This document shows positions 24,102 through 34,629 of a stretch of 64,000 nucleotides of DNA, one piece after another. The stretch is from positions 5,144,001-5,208,000 of the forward strand of contig NZ_CP150254.1 of NCBI RefSeq assembly GCF_037975445.1, in the 5' to 3' direction. This DNA comes from Peribacillus sp. FSL P2-0133. Its GTDB lineage: Bacteria; Bacillota; Bacilli; Bacillales; DSM-1321. A program made the translations under genes and the position numbers. A model generated the notes under the pieces. The model had not been told where the DNA came from and did no database searches. It saw only the letters and a program-made list of their open reading frames with translations. Within the stretch, counting starts at the first letter, position 1, and every line of letters starts with the position of its first letter.

Positions 24102-27100
24102 CTATTTAGATTTTTTAACGGTTACTTTTGTTGCTTTTCCTGTATTGCCCGCTTTGTCTTTTGCTGAGACGTATAATGCGGATCCTGCTTTTTTCTTGCT
24201 GATTTTGATGGAGAAGTTCCCCTTACTGTCAGCTTTTGCCGTTCCGATGTTTTTATTGCTGTACTTCACGGTTACGCTTGAACCGATTTCCGCTTTACCA
24301 GTTACTTTTGTTGCTTTGTCGTTTACTTCATTCACTTTCGGTGCACCTGGAGCGGTTTTATCTTTAACCGTTACTTTTGCTGCTTTTCCTGTATTGCCCG
24401 CTTTGTCTTTTGCTGAGGCATATAATGCGGACCCTGCTTTTTTCTTGCTGATTTTAATGGAGAAGTTCCCCTTTTTATCAGCGGTTGCCGTTCCGACGTT
24501 TTTATTGTTGTATTTCACGGTAACGGTTGAACCGATTTCCGCTTTACCAGTTACTGAAGTAGCTTTATCGCTTACTTCATTCACTTTCGGTGCATCTGGG
24601 GCTGTTTTATCGAGAACAGTCACGGTTGCCGCCTTGCTTTCACGTTTTGCTAAGTCTGTAGCTGTGACTGAAAGTTTTGTGCCAGCCTTTTGCTTGCTGA
24701 TTTTCACTTTGAAATTCCCTTTGCTGTCCGTGTTACCTGAACCAATCACTTTTTTTGCGCTATTTTTGATCGTGATTTTCATGTCCGCTTGCGATTGACC
24801 CGTTACATACGTATCTTTGTCACTCAAAGCTTTAACAGTTGGTTTGTTAGGGGTTGCACCCTTATTCACGTATACTTTGATTGAAGATACTGCTAGTTTG
24901 GAAGAATCAGAGATATTCACAGTAAGCAGCTGCGCAGCTTTTTGGACCGGAATACTAACGGTAAACGTTCCATTAGCTGCCGCCGTTCCTTTACCGAGCG
25001 TTTTGTTTCCGCTTTTCACTTCGATTACTGAACCTTTTTTAGCTGAACCAGTCAGTTTTGTTTGCGTATCCATCACAAGATTGACTTTAGCTTGTAAATC
25101 CACGGCGCTAAGAGCACTGTACGCATTAAGCCTTCCATATCCAGATACTAAATCTTTTCCGACAGGCAGTTCTTCTTCCGGGATTATGATTTCTCCATCT
25201 TCTGGTTGATAGTCCTCATAAGGGTCTACATTATCTTCTTCTTCAAAAGCGACATATTCCGATGTCTCATGAAGGATTTCCCTTACTTCATTCACTTTCA
25301 ACCCAGGGTTTCCGGATAATAACAGAGCTGTAGCTGCCGCAACATGGGGAGTTGCCATTGATGTACCATCCATATAGGTAACATTCCCATTAGGCACAAG
25401 GCTCGGGATGCCTGTCCCTGGAGCGACCATGTCCAATTTCGATCCATAATTGGAATAATCGGATACTAAATCAAGAGCATTGGTTGCACCGACGGATATG
25501 GCGTATTTAGATGATGCAGGATAAGAAAGACCATCCATCCCATCATTACCGCTTGCTACGACAACCATTACATTCTTGGCAGCGGCATGTTTCAAGGCAT
25601 ATTCAATCGTCCTGCTATATTCTCCGCCCAAGCTAAGGTTTATGACCTTTGCACCATGATCCACGGCATATTTAATGCCTAGTGCAATTTTCTCATTGTC
25701 TCCAAATCCTGAAGAGTCCAAGACCTTCACAGGCATGATTTTAGCTACTGGATTGATTCCTTGCATGGAATATCCATTATCCGCTTTGGCAGCGATGATT
25801 CCGGATACATGTGTACCATGGCCATTGTCATCGATTGCTTTTTCTTTCTTATCGATGAAGTTCTTACCTGACTCCATTTCAACGACACCCTGTAGATCTG
25901 CAAGTGAATCATCGACACCTGTGTCGATGACCGCTACCAATGTATCTTTTAAATTACGTTTCTTAATAAGGTTCTGCAGTTTTTCGTTATCGATGTCCGC
26001 TCCCTTTATGCCTTCTTCCCCACCGGCATTATCTAAAGACCATTGATACGGTGATTGTATGTCGGCAGAAAATGCTTTGTACGTTTTTACCGGTTCGATA
26101 TATTCCACTTCTGGAAGTTTTTCGATACCGGATAGTGCTGCTGTGCTCATTTTAGCTTGGTTCTTTAACTCTACTACATACATATCATCATACAGAACCT
26201 CTTGTTGCTTAGGTGCCGATAATGTTCCATATCCTTTTCCACTTACCTTGGATTGGACAGCGCTTAATGACTTCCCTGGTTTAAGTTTGACGATATATTT
26301 GTTCTTTACATTTTTCGAAGCCGGAAGTTCGATTCCCGCTTTGCTTGCGATGTCGACGATTCTTTCACCTGCAAGCTTATCAAGATTGACTTTCTTTGCA
26401 ATGGCTTCCATATCCTTTTTCAATCCGGCTGGAGCGACGTCTGTCGACTTTTTGAATAAGGCCTTAATTGCTTCTTGCTGCTTGTTGCTAATGACTGCCG
26501 TACTGCTTGCTCCATTTTCATTAAGATCCTCAATAAGGGGCTTAACCTCGACTAAGTGATTATAAACGGCTTCCCTTGCCGTTTTATTCCCGGCAAGATG
26601 AAGAGCCAGGAATGGCGAAGCTTTATAGTATAAAGAGGAAAGGGTACGTCCCTCAGGCGACTTCGTGAGAACCTCATCTCTAAACACGCGGAGTGTTTTC
26701 AACATGGATTCTCCCGTTTTCTTATCGTTTACACTCACTTCAACCGGGCATGATTCGAGATCCTCCCCTTCGTCCCCGGCAGATGGTGGCAATGTTACTG
26801 AATGCGCATTGATGGAGTATTCAGCTACATTTTCCGCATCCGGGATCGGATTTCCCTCATCATCCGTATCGCCGAAATATTCAACTTTAACATAATATGT
26901 GCCTTCCCAAGCATATGGGAAATCGATTACAGCTTTTTCATCAGGATAAGAAGAGACAATATAATTGCTCTCATCTTTTTCTGCTTTTTCTTTATCTTGA
27001 TATACGGAGATATTCAAGATTTTGTCCGAATTGACTTCGAACTCAATATGGGAGAACTTTTGTATTTCTTCTGTTGTGGGACTGATTTGATACCATTGAA

Positions 27101-27269
27101 CATCCGGTTTTTCAAACTTTCCGTCCAGAGTGTCCCCATTTTTGATCGTTTTTACATTTTCAATGGGTGTTGCAGGTGCAGCTTGAGAATTTAGCGGTAC
27201 CATCAAGCTGAAAATCAGTGCAAAAATTAGTACACACGCCGTAATTCGACTCACATTCTTAAATTTCAC
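24102..27269 (-). CDS. Large secreted subtilisin-like serine protease with C-terminal Ig-like repeats
   Basis: A 1055-aa S8 peptidase. A signal peptide (to about residue 30) is followed by a PPC-like beta domain (36-155), a helical region, an inhibitor-I9-type propeptide near 320-395 and the catalytic domain. Its triad is Asp449 (VIDTG), His484 (GHGTH) and Ser637 (GTSMATP). After 720 come four Ig-like modules of about 80 residues. The last two (about 887-970 and 970-1055) are near-identical and share KKGNFSIKISKKKAGSALY-type sequence, suggesting recent duplication. An acidic insert (EEEDNVDPYEDYQPEDGE) lies near 675, inside the catalytic domain's C-terminal part. The start is GTG 27269 with GGAGG 7 nt upstream. 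It probably acts at or beyond the cell wall. Confidence 0.93.
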   Translation of the reverse strand: MKFKNVSRITACVLIFALIFSLMVPLNSQAAPATPIENVKTIKNGDTLDGKFEKPDVQWYQISPTTEEIQKFSHIEFEVNSDKILNISVYQDKEKAEKDESNYIVSSYPDEKAVIDFPYAWEGTYYVKVEYFGDTDDEGNPIPDAENVAEYSINAHSVTLPPSAGDEGEDLESCPVEVSVNDKKTGESMLKTLRVFRDEVLTKSPEGRTLSSLYYKASPFLALHLAGNKTAREAVYNHLVEVKPLIEDLNENGASSTAVISNKQQEAIKALFKKSTDVAPAGLKKDMEAIAKKVNLDKLAGERIVDIASKAGIELPASKNVKNKYIVKLKPGKSLSAVQSKVSGKGYGTLSAPKQQEVLYDDMYVVELKNQAKMSTAALSGIEKLPEVEYIEPVKTYKAFSADIQSPYQWSLDNAGGEEGIKGADIDNEKLQNLIKKRNLKDTLVAVIDTGVDDSLADLQGVVEMESGKNFIDKKEKAIDDNGHGTHVSGIIAAKADNGYSMQGINPVAKIMPVKVLDSSGFGDNEKIALGIKYAVDHGAKVINLSLGGEYSRTIEYALKHAAAKNVMVVVASGNDGMDGLSYPASSKYAISVGATNALDLVSDYSNYGSKLDMVAPGTGIPSLVPNGNVTYMDGTSMATPHVAAATALLLSGNPGLKVNEVREILHETSEYVAFEEEDNVDPYEDYQPEDGEIIIPEEELPVGKDLVSGYGRLNAYSALSAVDLQAKVNLVMDTQTKLTGSAKKGSVIEVKSGNKTLGKGTAAANGTFTVSIPVQKAAQLLTVNISDSSKLAVSSIKVYVNKGATPNKPTVKALSDKDTYVTGQSQADMKITIKNSAKKVIGSGNTDSKGNFKVKISKQKAGTKLSVTATDLAKRESKAATVTVLDKTAPDAPKVNEVSDKATSVTGKAEIGSTVTVKYNNKNVGTATADKKGNFSIKISKKKAGSALYASAKDKAGNTGKAAKVTVKDKTAPGAPKVNEVNDKATKVTGKAEIGSSVTVKYSNKNIGTAKADSKGNFSIKISKKKAGSALYVSAKDKAGNTGKATKVTVKKSK

Positions 27270-27540
27270 GGTTTCCCCTCCAATAATTGGTTAAAAAATA
27301 ACAGTACTATACCAAACTATCACACTGTAAAATTTTATCAACCAATTTTTTCCCTTTTTTATGTCAAATGCTTGATTTATTTGTCCATCAAGCCAAAAAA
27401 TGATTCACATGTACCAATTAAGCAAGATATTTGAGTTCCGATGGTCATCTCATGACGATAGTCGTTGCCAACATCTGATAGATTCAAATCGGTGGAAATC
27501 CTAACATGACCTATTTCCTAATGGCCGGCCAATGACTGCG
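27270..27540. other. Intergenic, no gene seen
   Basis: This is the upstream region of the subtilase gene. It is A/T-rich near the gene and has no convincing ORF or RNA. I could not fix its promoter. Confidence 0.5.
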
Positions 27541-27582
27541 AAAAAAAAGCTGCCCCAGCAGTTAAAATATGCGGGACAGCTT
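27541..27582 (-). terminator. leuS terminator
   Basis: On the minus strand AAGCTGTCCC pairs with GGGGCAGCTT (one mismatch), followed by eight T. Confidence 0.85.
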
Positions 27583-27596
27583 GCAATCATTTTTAT

Positions 27597-30011
27597 TTAG
27601 TTTGCGACGATATTGACTAATTTGCCTGGTACGGCAATCACTTTACGAATGGTTTTCCCATCGATTTGTTCTTTGATGGAATCATCACCCATCGCGATTT
27701 CTTCCAGTTTTTCTTTCGTAGTGTCAGTCGGCACCATTAATTTCGCTTTGACTTTTCCGTTGATTTGGATGACGATTTCGACTTCGTTATCCACTAACTT
27801 CGCTTCGTCGAAAGCCGGCCATGTTCCGTATGTGATGCTTTCGGAATGGTCCAGTTTAGACCAAATTTCCTCGGCGATGTGCGGTGCAACTGGTGCAAGC
27901 AGTTTTACGAAGCCTTCGACATATACTTTAGGAAGCGAATCCGCTTTATAAGCATCATTAATGAATACCATCAATTGTGAAATCGCCGTATTGAATTTCA
28001 ATTCCTCATAGTTCTCGGTCACTTTTTTAACCGTTTGATGATAGACTTTTTCGAGCTTGCCCGTGTCATCCGTCTCTGTCATCTTATCTGTGATCGTACC
28101 GTCATCGTTGACCAATAAACGCCAGATACGGTCAAGGAATCTGCGAGAACCGTCCAATCCGTTTGTGGACCAGGCAATCGAAGCATCCAATGGCCCCATG
28201 AACATTTCGTACATGCGAAGTGTATCGGCACCATGGCTTTCAACGATATCATCCGGGTTCACGACATTCCCTTTGGATTTACTCATTTTTTCATTATTCT
28301 CGCCAAGGATCATTCCTTGGTTGAATAGGTTTTGGAATGGTTCCTTCGTTGGCACGACACCGATATCATACAGGAATTTATGCCAGAAACGAGCGTAAAG
28401 CAAGTGAAGCACCGCATGCTCGGCGCCGCCGATATAAATGTCGACCGGCATCCATTCTTTTAATTTTTCAGGATCTGCAAGTGCTTCCTTGTTGTCCGGA
28501 TCGATATAACGTAGGAAGTACCAGCTGCTGCCTGCCCACTGTGGCATCGTGTTTGTCTCACGGCGCCCTTTTCGTCCGTTTTCATCCGTTACATTCACCC
28601 ATTCCGATATGTTCGCAAGTGGTGATTCGCCTGTACCTGAAGGCTTGATGTCCGTAGCTTTCGGTAAAATCAGCGGAAGATCTTCTTCCTTCACTGGAGA
28701 CATCGTGCCGTCTTCCCAATGGATGATTGGAATCGGTTCACCCCAGTAACGCTGACGGCTGAATAACCAATCGCGAAGGCGGTATGTTATTTTCTTCGTT
28801 CCGATTTCTTTTTCTTCCAGCCATTTGATCATGGTCGTAATGGCTTCTTCTTTATTCAATCCATCAAGGAATTCCGAATTCACATGAAGTCCATCGCCTG
28901 TATATGCTTCACTTGTAACGTCTCCGCCAGCTACGACTTCCTTGATTGGCAAGTCGAACTTGACTGCAAATTCATAATCACGCTCATCATGGGCAGGAAC
29001 GGCCATGATTGCTCCTGTTCCGTAGCTGATCAACACGTAATCGGCAATCCAGATCGGCATTTTTTCGCCGTTTACCGGGTTAATGGCATAAGCCCCCGTG
29101 AACACGCCTGATTTATCCTTTGCCAAGTCTGTTCTTTCCAAGTCGCTTTTATGTTTCACTTCATCTAAATAGGCTTCAACTGCCGCCCTTTGATCAGCCG
29201 TCGTAATTTTATCGACAAACTGATGTTCAGGTGCCAATACGGCATATGTTGCACCGAATAACGTATCCGGACGAGTCGTGAACACCGTGAATGATTCATC
29301 GAAGCCATCGATATTGAATGTAACCTCCGCTCCCTCAGAACGGCCAATCCAGTTACGCTGCATATCCTTGATGTTTTCCGGCCAATCCACATCATTCAGA
29401 TCATCGATTAAGCGGTCCGCATACGCCGTGATACGAAGCATCCACTGTTTCATCGGACGGCGCTCGACCGGATGGCCCCCACGTTCACTTTTCCCATCGA
29501 TGACTTCTTCGTTAGCCAATACCGTGCCAAGTGCCGGACACCAGTTAACGGCCACTTCATCAATATATGCAAGGCCCTTTTCATATAATTTCAAGAAGAT
29601 CCATTGCGTCCATTTGTAATAGTCGGGATCTGTCGTGTTTATTTCGCGATCCCAGTCATAAGAAAAACCAAGGGCTTTGATTTGGCGGCGGAACGTGTTG
29701 ATGTTGTGCTCCGTGAATTCAGCCGGATCATTTCCCGTATCGATCGCATATTGCTCTGCAGGAAGTCCAAAAGCGTCCCAGCCGATCGGGTGCAATACAT
29801 TATACCCCTGCGCCCGTTTCATCCGTGCCAGGATATCGCTTGCCGTATAACCTTCCGGGTGCCCTACATGAAGACCGGCCCCTGAAGGATACGGGAACAT
29901 ATCCAGGGCGTAGAATTTGCGTTTGCCGCTTTCTTCACCCGTTTTGAATGTCTTATTGCCTTCCCAATACTTTTGCCATTTCGTTTCTATGCTTCTATGG
30001 TCAAAACTCAT
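27597..30011 (-). CDS. leuS: Leucyl-tRNA synthetase
   Basis: An 804-aa class Ia synthetase that charges tRNA-Leu. The HIGH motif is HVGHPEG at 48-54 and the KMSKS motif is [12 protein letters not shown] near 575. The editing domain (CP1) is present with [28 protein letters not shown] at 30011 is the family start and has GGAGG 7 nt upstream; the longer frame to 30059 lies in the T-box terminator. It is controlled by the T-box leader upstream. Confidence 0.98.
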   Translation of the reverse strand: MSFDHRSIETKWQKYWEGNKTFKTGEESGKRKFYALDMFPYPSGAGLHVGHPEGYTASDILARMKRAQGYNVLHPIGWDAFGLPAEQYAIDTGNDPAEFTEHNINTFRRQIKALGFSYDWDREINTTDPDYYKWTQWIFLKLYEKGLAYIDEVAVNWCPALGTVLANEEVIDGKSERGGHPVERRPMKQWMLRITAYADRLIDDLNDVDWPENIKDMQRNWIGRSEGAEVTFNIDGFDESFTVFTTRPDTLFGATYAVLAPEHQFVDKITTADQRAAVEAYLDEVKHKSDLERTDLAKDKSGVFTGAYAINPVNGEKMPIWIADYVLISYGTGAIMAVPAHDERDYEFAVKFDLPIKEVVAGGDVTSEAYTGDGLHVNSEFLDGLNKEEAITTMIKWLEEKEIGTKKITYRLRDWLFSRQRYWGEPIPIIHWEDGTMSPVKEEDLPLILPKATDIKPSGTGESPLANISEWVNVTDENGRKGRRETNTMPQWAGSSWYFLRYIDPDNKEALADPEKLKEWMPVDIYIGGAEHAVLHLLYARFWHKFLYDIGVVPTKEPFQNLFNQGMILGENNEKMSKSKGNVVNPDDIVESHGADTLRMYEMFMGPLDASIAWSTNGLDGSRRFLDRIWRLLVNDDGTITDKMTETDDTGKLEKVYHQTVKKVTENYEELKFNTAISQLMVFINDAYKADSLPKVYVEGFVKLLAPVAPHIAEEIWSKLDHSESITYGTWPAFDEAKLVDNEVEIVIQINGKVKAKLMVPTDTTKEKLEEIAMGDDSIKEQIDGKTIRKVIAVPGKLVNIVAN

Positions 30012-30046
30012 ATGATTTCCTCCTAATTTCCGTATAAAAAACAATA

Positions 30047-30313
30047 AAAAACCCCTCATCCCAAAATAGGGACGAGAGGATTATGTATATCTTCCCGCGG
30101 TACCACCCACATTGGCGATAGCTAAAATCCGCCCAGCTTAAAACATCCGTAACATGGATTGAAACGCCAGGCATTACTTTTCACCTTCACACCCGGGACT
30201 CCAAGGCGAGTTCACGACCATCCCAGGTTGACTTGCACCACCCGTCAACTCTCTTTACTGGTTTAAACCGCTACTATTCCTCATCATAGTCTTTATGAGA
30301 ATATTGCATTTTA
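30047..30313 (-). promoter_or_regulatory. T-box leader (leucine) of leuS
   Basis: The minus strand carries the T-box core GGGTGGTACCGCG (30109-30097), which pairs with uncharged tRNA CCA ends. It is followed by a terminator with CCCTC/GAGGG arms and T6 (30080-30047). A CTC codon at 30210-30208, within GTGAACTCGCC, is a plausible leucine specifier. Low charged tRNA-Leu would favour antitermination and leuS expression. Confidence 0.93.
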
Positions 30314-30317
30314 TTTC

Positions 30318-30346
30318 ATTCTAGTCAATTTCACCGATAATTGCAA
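30318..30346 (-). promoter_or_regulatory. leuS promoter
   Basis: On the minus strand TTGCAA (30346-30341) and TAGAAT (30323-30318) are separated by 17 nt, just upstream of the T-box leader. Confidence 0.75.
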
Positions 30347-30451
30347 TAGCCGTACATAAACATTATCGACAGGTTTTTCATTATATATGCGAATTCAAGA
30401 AAAATTGTGCAAAAAAAGGGAGCTATTCATTCATAGCTCCCTTGCTTCCCT

Positions 30452-30715
30452 TTAATGTCGCAGTAAAATCATTTCATTCCTCAATTCATTCAACTGCTGC
30501 TGCATCCGAGTAAGCATATCCCGTTGTTGGGCATTAGCGCTGTTGTATAATCGTTCCATATCCGTCAATGCCTCTTCGATATACCTCTGCGAATTTTGAA
30601 ATTGTTCATCATCATAATGCTCCTGCCGTGAGGCTTCGTTAAATTCATACTCTGCAAAATGGAGAGCTCCTTCACATTGCTCTAAAAAATGATCGACGGA
30701 TTGTCTGGTTGCCAT
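30452..30715 (-). CDS. ytzC: YtzC family protein (DUF2524)
   Basis: An 87-aa helical, charged protein beginning MATRQSVDHFLEQCEGALHF, matching B. subtilis YtzC. No catalytic motif is present and its function is unknown. ATG 30715 follows AAGGAGAGG; the longer frame to 30778 has no SD. It lies near ytqA and ytqB, as in B. subtilis. Confidence 0.85.
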   Translation of the reverse strand: MATRQSVDHFLEQCEGALHFAEYEFNEASRQEHYDDEQFQNSQRYIEEALTDMERLYNSANAQQRDMLTRMQQQLNELRNEMILLRH

Positions 30716-30810
30716 TACAAACCCTCTCCTTCGCGTCTCATTTGGATGATTCGGAATCATCTTCATTAGTTTGAGCAATTAACGAGTGGATTATCATTTT
30801 TTTTGAGCAA

Positions 30811-31317
30811 TCATCCTTTATCCCAAAACTTTTCCCCTTGATGTGAAATGAACCGCTCGATCCATTCGGCAAAGCCCATATGGAGTTTCTCGCCTTCTTC
30901 AAAATCATCGATATGGCCTTTTACCATTAAATACTCCTTATCGCCTTTAGCGACGGCTTCCCCATCGATGACGATATTATCTTGATAAATGCAGGCCACT
31001 TTATAGCATCCCTCGTAGGAATTTTCATATGTGTAATTAATAATATCATCCAGACTGTATAAATCATTTTCCCCACCCGATTCCACATTATCGAACAGAC
31101 GGCATCCATTGGTTATTTTTAAAAACTCCTTATAATCCTCGGGCAGAAGCAGTCCGGTTTTCTTTTCAAAGGAATGAATTTGTTCATCCGAAGCAGGTGA
31201 ATTGAAGGTGCAAGTGGCTTTGTATATGAACCCATCTTCATTTACTTCGATCACCTGATTATTTTCGGCTAATTTCTTTTTCATTTGATTAATTGCTTCT
31301 TCAACTTGACCGGTCAT
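30811..31317 (-). CDS. SMI1/KNR4-domain protein
   Basis: About 168 aa. It contains the SMI1/KNR4 (SUKH) pattern: SPASDEQIHSFEKKTGLLLP, then EDYKEFLKITNGCRLFD and later KGDKEYLMVKGHIDDFE. SUKH proteins are often immunity proteins of polymorphic toxins but also have housekeeping roles. No toxin gene is adjacent. ATG 31317 has GGGAG 9 nt upstream; in-frame ATGs at 31323 and 31347 are possible. Confidence 0.75.
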   Translation of the reverse strand: MTGQVEEAINQMKKKLAENNQVIEVNEDGFIYKATCTFNSPASDEQIHSFEKKTGLLLPEDYKEFLKITNGCRLFDNVESGGENDLYSLDDIINYTYENSYEGCYKVACIYQDNIVIDGEAVAKGDKEYLMVKGHIDDFEEGEKLHMGFAEWIERFISHQGEKFWDKG

Positions 31318-31485
31318 GTCCATCAGCTCCCGATTGGATATAGTCATTCAAAGATATACTGGAAATAGCAGCAAAATGTTTAGCCTTCAAGTATACAGTA
31401 TACGCTTATTTTTCAAAAAAAGACCTAGCTGCGAGAATGTTGTATAATATATGTTGCGCTTTATTTTATTTAGGAGGTTGCTGAT

Positions 31486-32445
31486 TTGAATCAAGCAAAC
31501 CCGTTTATATATGCAACGGATAACAAACGATATCATACATGGAATTACCACCTGAGGGAACATTTTGGACATAAGGTCTTTAAAGTTGCCCTGGATGGCG
31601 GTTTTGACTGTCCGAACCGTGATGGCACCGTCGCACATGGCGGCTGTACCTTCTGCAGTGCCTCAGGCTCTGGTGACTTTGCGGGCAACAGGGTTGAACC
31701 CCTCGACGTCCAGTTTAAGAAGATCAGCGAACGGATGCATCATAAATGGAAAGATGGAAAATATATGGCCTATTTCCAAGCGTTCACGAATACGCATGCA
31801 CCCGTGGCAGAGCTTCGCGAGAAATATGAAAGTGTATTGACCCAGGAAGGTGTCGTCGGACTCTCGATCGCGACACGCCCGGATTGCCTTCCAGATGATG
31901 TAGTCGAGTATTTAGCGGAATTGAACGAACGCACCTACCTTTGGGTGGAGCTTGGTCTCCAGACGGTTCATGAAAAGACCGCAACGATGATCAACCGTGC
32001 CCATGACTTCGATTGCTACAAAGAAGGCGTCGATAAACTGCGCAAACACGGCATCCGCATATGCTCCCATATCATCAATGGCCTTCCTCAGGAAGATTAC
32101 GGCATGATGATGGAAACAGCCCGTGAAGTTGCCAAACTCGATGTGCAGGGGATAAAAATCCATTTACTTCATCTATTAAAAGGAACACCGATGGTCAAAC
32201 AATATGAAAAGGGCATGCTCGAGTTTCTTGACCGTGACGATTATGTCAGCCTGGTATGTGACCAGCTCGAAATAATCCCTCCAGAAATGATCGTTCACCG
32301 CATTACGGGTGACGGTCCGATCGATTTGATGATCGGTCCAATGTGGAGCGTTAATAAATGGGATGTCTTGAATGCCATTGACGCCGAATTGAAACGCCGC
32401 AATAGCTGGCAGGGAAAAAATCATCACACGGAGGTACAATCATGA
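31486..32445 (+). CDS. ytqA: Radical SAM enzyme of tRNA wobble-uridine modification (YtqA/MnmL)
   Basis: A 319-aa TIGR01212 radical SAM protein. The cluster ligands are Cys42, Cys54 and Cys57, read in CPNRDGTVAHGGCTFC. In B. subtilis YtqA (MnmL) acts with YtqB (MnmM) to turn cmnm5(s2)U34 toward mnm5(s2)U34 in tRNA. The start is TTG 31486, 8 nt after TAGGAGG. It overlaps ytqB by 4 nt (ATGA), giving a two-gene operon. A TATAAT at 31443-31448 is the probable -10. Confidence 0.92.
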   Translation: MNQANPFIYATDNKRYHTWNYHLREHFGHKVFKVALDGGFDCPNRDGTVAHGGCTFCSASGSGDFAGNRVEPLDVQFKKISERMHHKWKDGKYMAYFQAFTNTHAPVAELREKYESVLTQEGVVGLSIATRPDCLPDDVVEYLAELNERTYLWVELGLQTVHEKTATMINRAHDFDCYKEGVDKLRKHGIRICSHIINGLPQEDYGMMMETAREVAKLDVQGIKIHLLHLLKGTPMVKQYEKGMLEFLDRDDYVSLVCDQLEIIPPEMIVHRITGDGPIDLMIGPMWSVNKWDVLNAIDAELKRRNSWQGKNHHTEVQS

Positions 32446-33014
32446 AGCTTGATCGAATTTTGCCATTCGCCAGGATTCTGCTGGAAAAAGCGGTCCGCCC
32501 CGGGGATATAACCATAGATGGCACGATGGGCAACGGTTTTGATACGGCCTTTCTTGCAGGGCTTACAGGTGTAAACGGACATGTCTATAGTTTTGATATT
32601 CAGAAAGAAGCGATCCAAACCACAGCGGCGAAACTGAACGCGGAGAATTTACAAGAGCGCTGCACCCTCATTCACGATGGGCATGAACATATAAGCAAAT
32701 ACATCAGGAAAGAACATTCCGGAAAGATCACAGGTGCCATTTTCAACCTAGGCTACCTTCCTGGCGGAGACAAATCAATCATCACCCAAGCCGATACGAC
32801 GATATCAGCCATTGAACAGCTGTTCGAACTGCTGGCACCTGAAGGCATCATCATCCTCGTCATTTACCATGGTCATCCGGGGGGATCGGAAGAACGGGAT
32901 GCATTGATGGATTATGTAGAGAACTTCCCTCAACAAAAAGCCCATATCCTGAAATACGGGTTCATCAACCAAGCAAACAATCCGCCATTCATTGTCGCGA
33001 TTGAAAAGAGATGA
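32442..33014 (+). CDS. ytqB: SAM-dependent tRNA methyltransferase (YtqB/MnmM)
   Basis: A 190-aa class I methyltransferase. The SAM motif reads DGTMGNGFDTAFLAG, and NLGYLPGGDKSI is the NxPY-like substrate motif characteristic of the YtqB family. It methylates nm5(s2)U34 to mnm5(s2)U34 in tRNA; older annotation is rRNA methylase. The ATGA overlap with ytqA shows translational coupling. Confidence 0.92.
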   Translation: MKLDRILPFARILLEKAVRPGDITIDGTMGNGFDTAFLAGLTGVNGHVYSFDIQKEAIQTTAAKLNAENLQERCTLIHDGHEHISKYIRKEHSGKITGAIFNLGYLPGGDKSIITQADTTISAIEQLFELLAPEGIIILVIYHGHPGGSEERDALMDYVENFPQQKAHILKYGFINQANNPPFIVAIEKR

Positions 33015-33024
33015 AAGACTTTTG

Positions 33025-33053
33025 ACACCGTTCAATACGAACGGTGTTTTTTC
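33025..33053 (+). terminator. Terminator of ytqAB
   Basis: ACACCGTTC and GAACGGTGT form a 9-bp stem with a 5-nt loop and T6. Confidence 0.92.
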
Positions 33054-33152
33054 AATCCCACCACGCAGGCAGCAGAATTACCAATCATAACTTTTTGAAT
33101 TTTTCGTCTATAATGATTATAATGATAGAAAATAGATAAGAGGGTGCAGAAG

Positions 33153-33548
33153 ATGGAACATTTGCCTACTTCAATACTGACGGATATACTGACTGAAAAA
33201 ATCAAAAGGGATTCAAGTGAGCAATACGGGAATTTTGTCAGCTCGCTTAACTCGTTGACAGAAAAACAAAAAACCATGGAGGACCTCAAACAATTCGATC
33301 ATCATTTTGATAAGTTCCTGCCACAGCTCGATTTAATGATTTCCACCCAAAACCATGAAGCAATCATGAATATGAAAGCGACGCTTTTGGACCTATTCGC
33401 CAATGACTTGACCTTCAAATCCATTTATCTTCTATCGACCGCATTATCCAATAAAAAAGAACTTACACATTTAAACCAATTTATGTATCCGGTTACTTTC
33501 TGGGCACCGGTCATCAAATCGAACGAAATGCTTAAAAACGCAGGCTGA
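33153..33548 (+). CDS. Hypothetical protein, helical, 131 aa
   Basis: The product begins MEHLPTSILTDILTEKIKRD and is predicted to be largely alpha-helical with amphipathic repeats (QFDHHFDKFLPQLDLMI). No signal peptide, membrane segment or known motif is visible. ATG 33153 has AGAGGGTG at a good distance; the GTG at 33144 lies inside it. It is a monocistronic unit with its own terminator. Confidence 0.7.
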   Translation: MEHLPTSILTDILTEKIKRDSSEQYGNFVSSLNSLTEKQKTMEDLKQFDHHFDKFLPQLDLMISTQNHEAIMNMKATLLDLFANDLTFKSIYLLSTALSNKKELTHLNQFMYPVTFWAPVIKSNEMLKNAG

Positions 33549-33561
33549 ACCAAATAAAAAC

Positions 33562-33595
33562 AAGCTGCCGAGATCTAACTTCGGCAGCTTTTTCA
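33562..33595. terminator. Terminator between 33153 gene and ytpA
   Basis: AAGCTGCCGA and TCGGCAGCTT form a 10-bp stem with T5. Its position between convergent genes suggests bidirectional use. Confidence 0.88.
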
Positions 33596-33618
33596 TTTAT
33601 CGTGACAGTATGTACTGA

Positions 33619-34422
33619 TCAAACGACATACCCTAATATCTTTAAACGGTTCTCAACAAAACTCAGCGCATATTGAAATACATCATCACGCTCTGGTTCA
33701 TTGAAGATTTCATGATAAAGCTTCGGCCATTCCTTATATTGCTTTTCACTGGCCAAGTTATAATTAAACCACTCACGAACCGCCTTCTTATTCACGATTC
33801 GGTCATCTCCGCCCTGCATGACCAAAAGCGGCACATCCTGAAATTCAGGAATCTCTTCAAAAGCATCCTTCATGGCCTGTGCAAGCTCCCGATACCAACG
33901 AATCGAAACCTTTGTGATATATAATGTATCGTTTCTATCGGATTCACGAACTTCCGCACTCCTCGTCGCCATTTCAGGTGTCAATCCGGAATCTACCCTG
34001 AACATAGGCATCATGATGTTCAAACCATGCGAGATGGTTGTAAGGAACTTCCGCGGCTTCGTCACGAGGCCCAAGCATGGAGATGAAAGAATCACCCCTG
34101 CAATGTCCCATTCCTCTTCCTGAAGAAGGCGTATCGAAATCAAACCGCCCATGCTGTGTCCAAGTAAAAAGACCGGCAACGAATATTCGTAAGCCTCTTC
34201 TATCCAGCTTTTCACTTCGTCCAAATACTCATCAAAGGAATCGATATGTCCCCGGTAGGCGCGAGTTGTCATACCCTGCCCAGGAAGGTCGCCCATGACG
34301 ACATGGTATCCAGCTGAAAGCCACATTTGTGTTACCCACTTATAACGTCCGTGATGTTCCATTGCCCCATGAATGATGACAATAACGCCCTTTGCGTCTC
34401 CTTCTGTCTCCCATTTCCACAT
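33619..34422 (-). CDS. ytpA: Alpha/beta hydrolase, lysophospholipase-like YtpA
   Basis: A 267-aa hydrolase. The nucleophile elbow is GHSMGG with its Ser, the oxyanion strand is IIHGAMEHHGRY, DDRIV supplies a candidate Asp and LYHEIFNE the His. B. subtilis YtpA is a lysophospholipase linked to the phospholipid antibiotic bacilysocin. ATG 34422 follows AAAGGGGG at 7 nt; the frame opens earlier without an SD. Specific product formation is inferred only. Confidence 0.85.
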   Translation of the reverse strand: MWKWETEGDAKGVIVIIHGAMEHHGRYKWVTQMWLSAGYHVVMGDLPGQGMTTRAYRGHIDSFDEYLDEVKSWIEEAYEYSLPVFLLGHSMGGLISIRLLQEEEWDIAGVILSSPCLGLVTKPRKFLTTISHGLNIMMPMFRVDSGLTPEMATRSAEVRESDRNDTLYITKVSIRWYRELAQAMKDAFEEIPEFQDVPLLVMQGGDDRIVNKKAVREWFNYNLASEKQYKEWPKLYHEIFNEPERDDVFQYALSFVENRLKILGYVV

Positions 34423-34629
34423 ACGAAATCCCCCTTTCACTTTTCACTTGATGTATACGATCCATGATAGTCAAAATAATATATATAAATTATAACCATA
34501 TTCGTGATTTTCGACAAAAAAGAAATCTAACAAGTTGTACATTGCTATTATAAATAGCCAAGTGTATTTGCATACGGTATATTAAAATAATACATAAAAA
34601 CATTCACTTCGGAAAGGAAATGATTGAAA

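Noticed and set aside
23989..24798. 269-aa plus-strand ORF opposite the subtilase C-terminus
   Set aside because: It is the antisense of the Ig-like repeat DNA, has no SD and lies over a supported gene.
30811..31317. Toxin-immunity locus around the SMI1-type gene
   Set aside because: No toxin, LXG, WXG100 or RHS gene is adjacent, so immunity function has no support beyond the domain.
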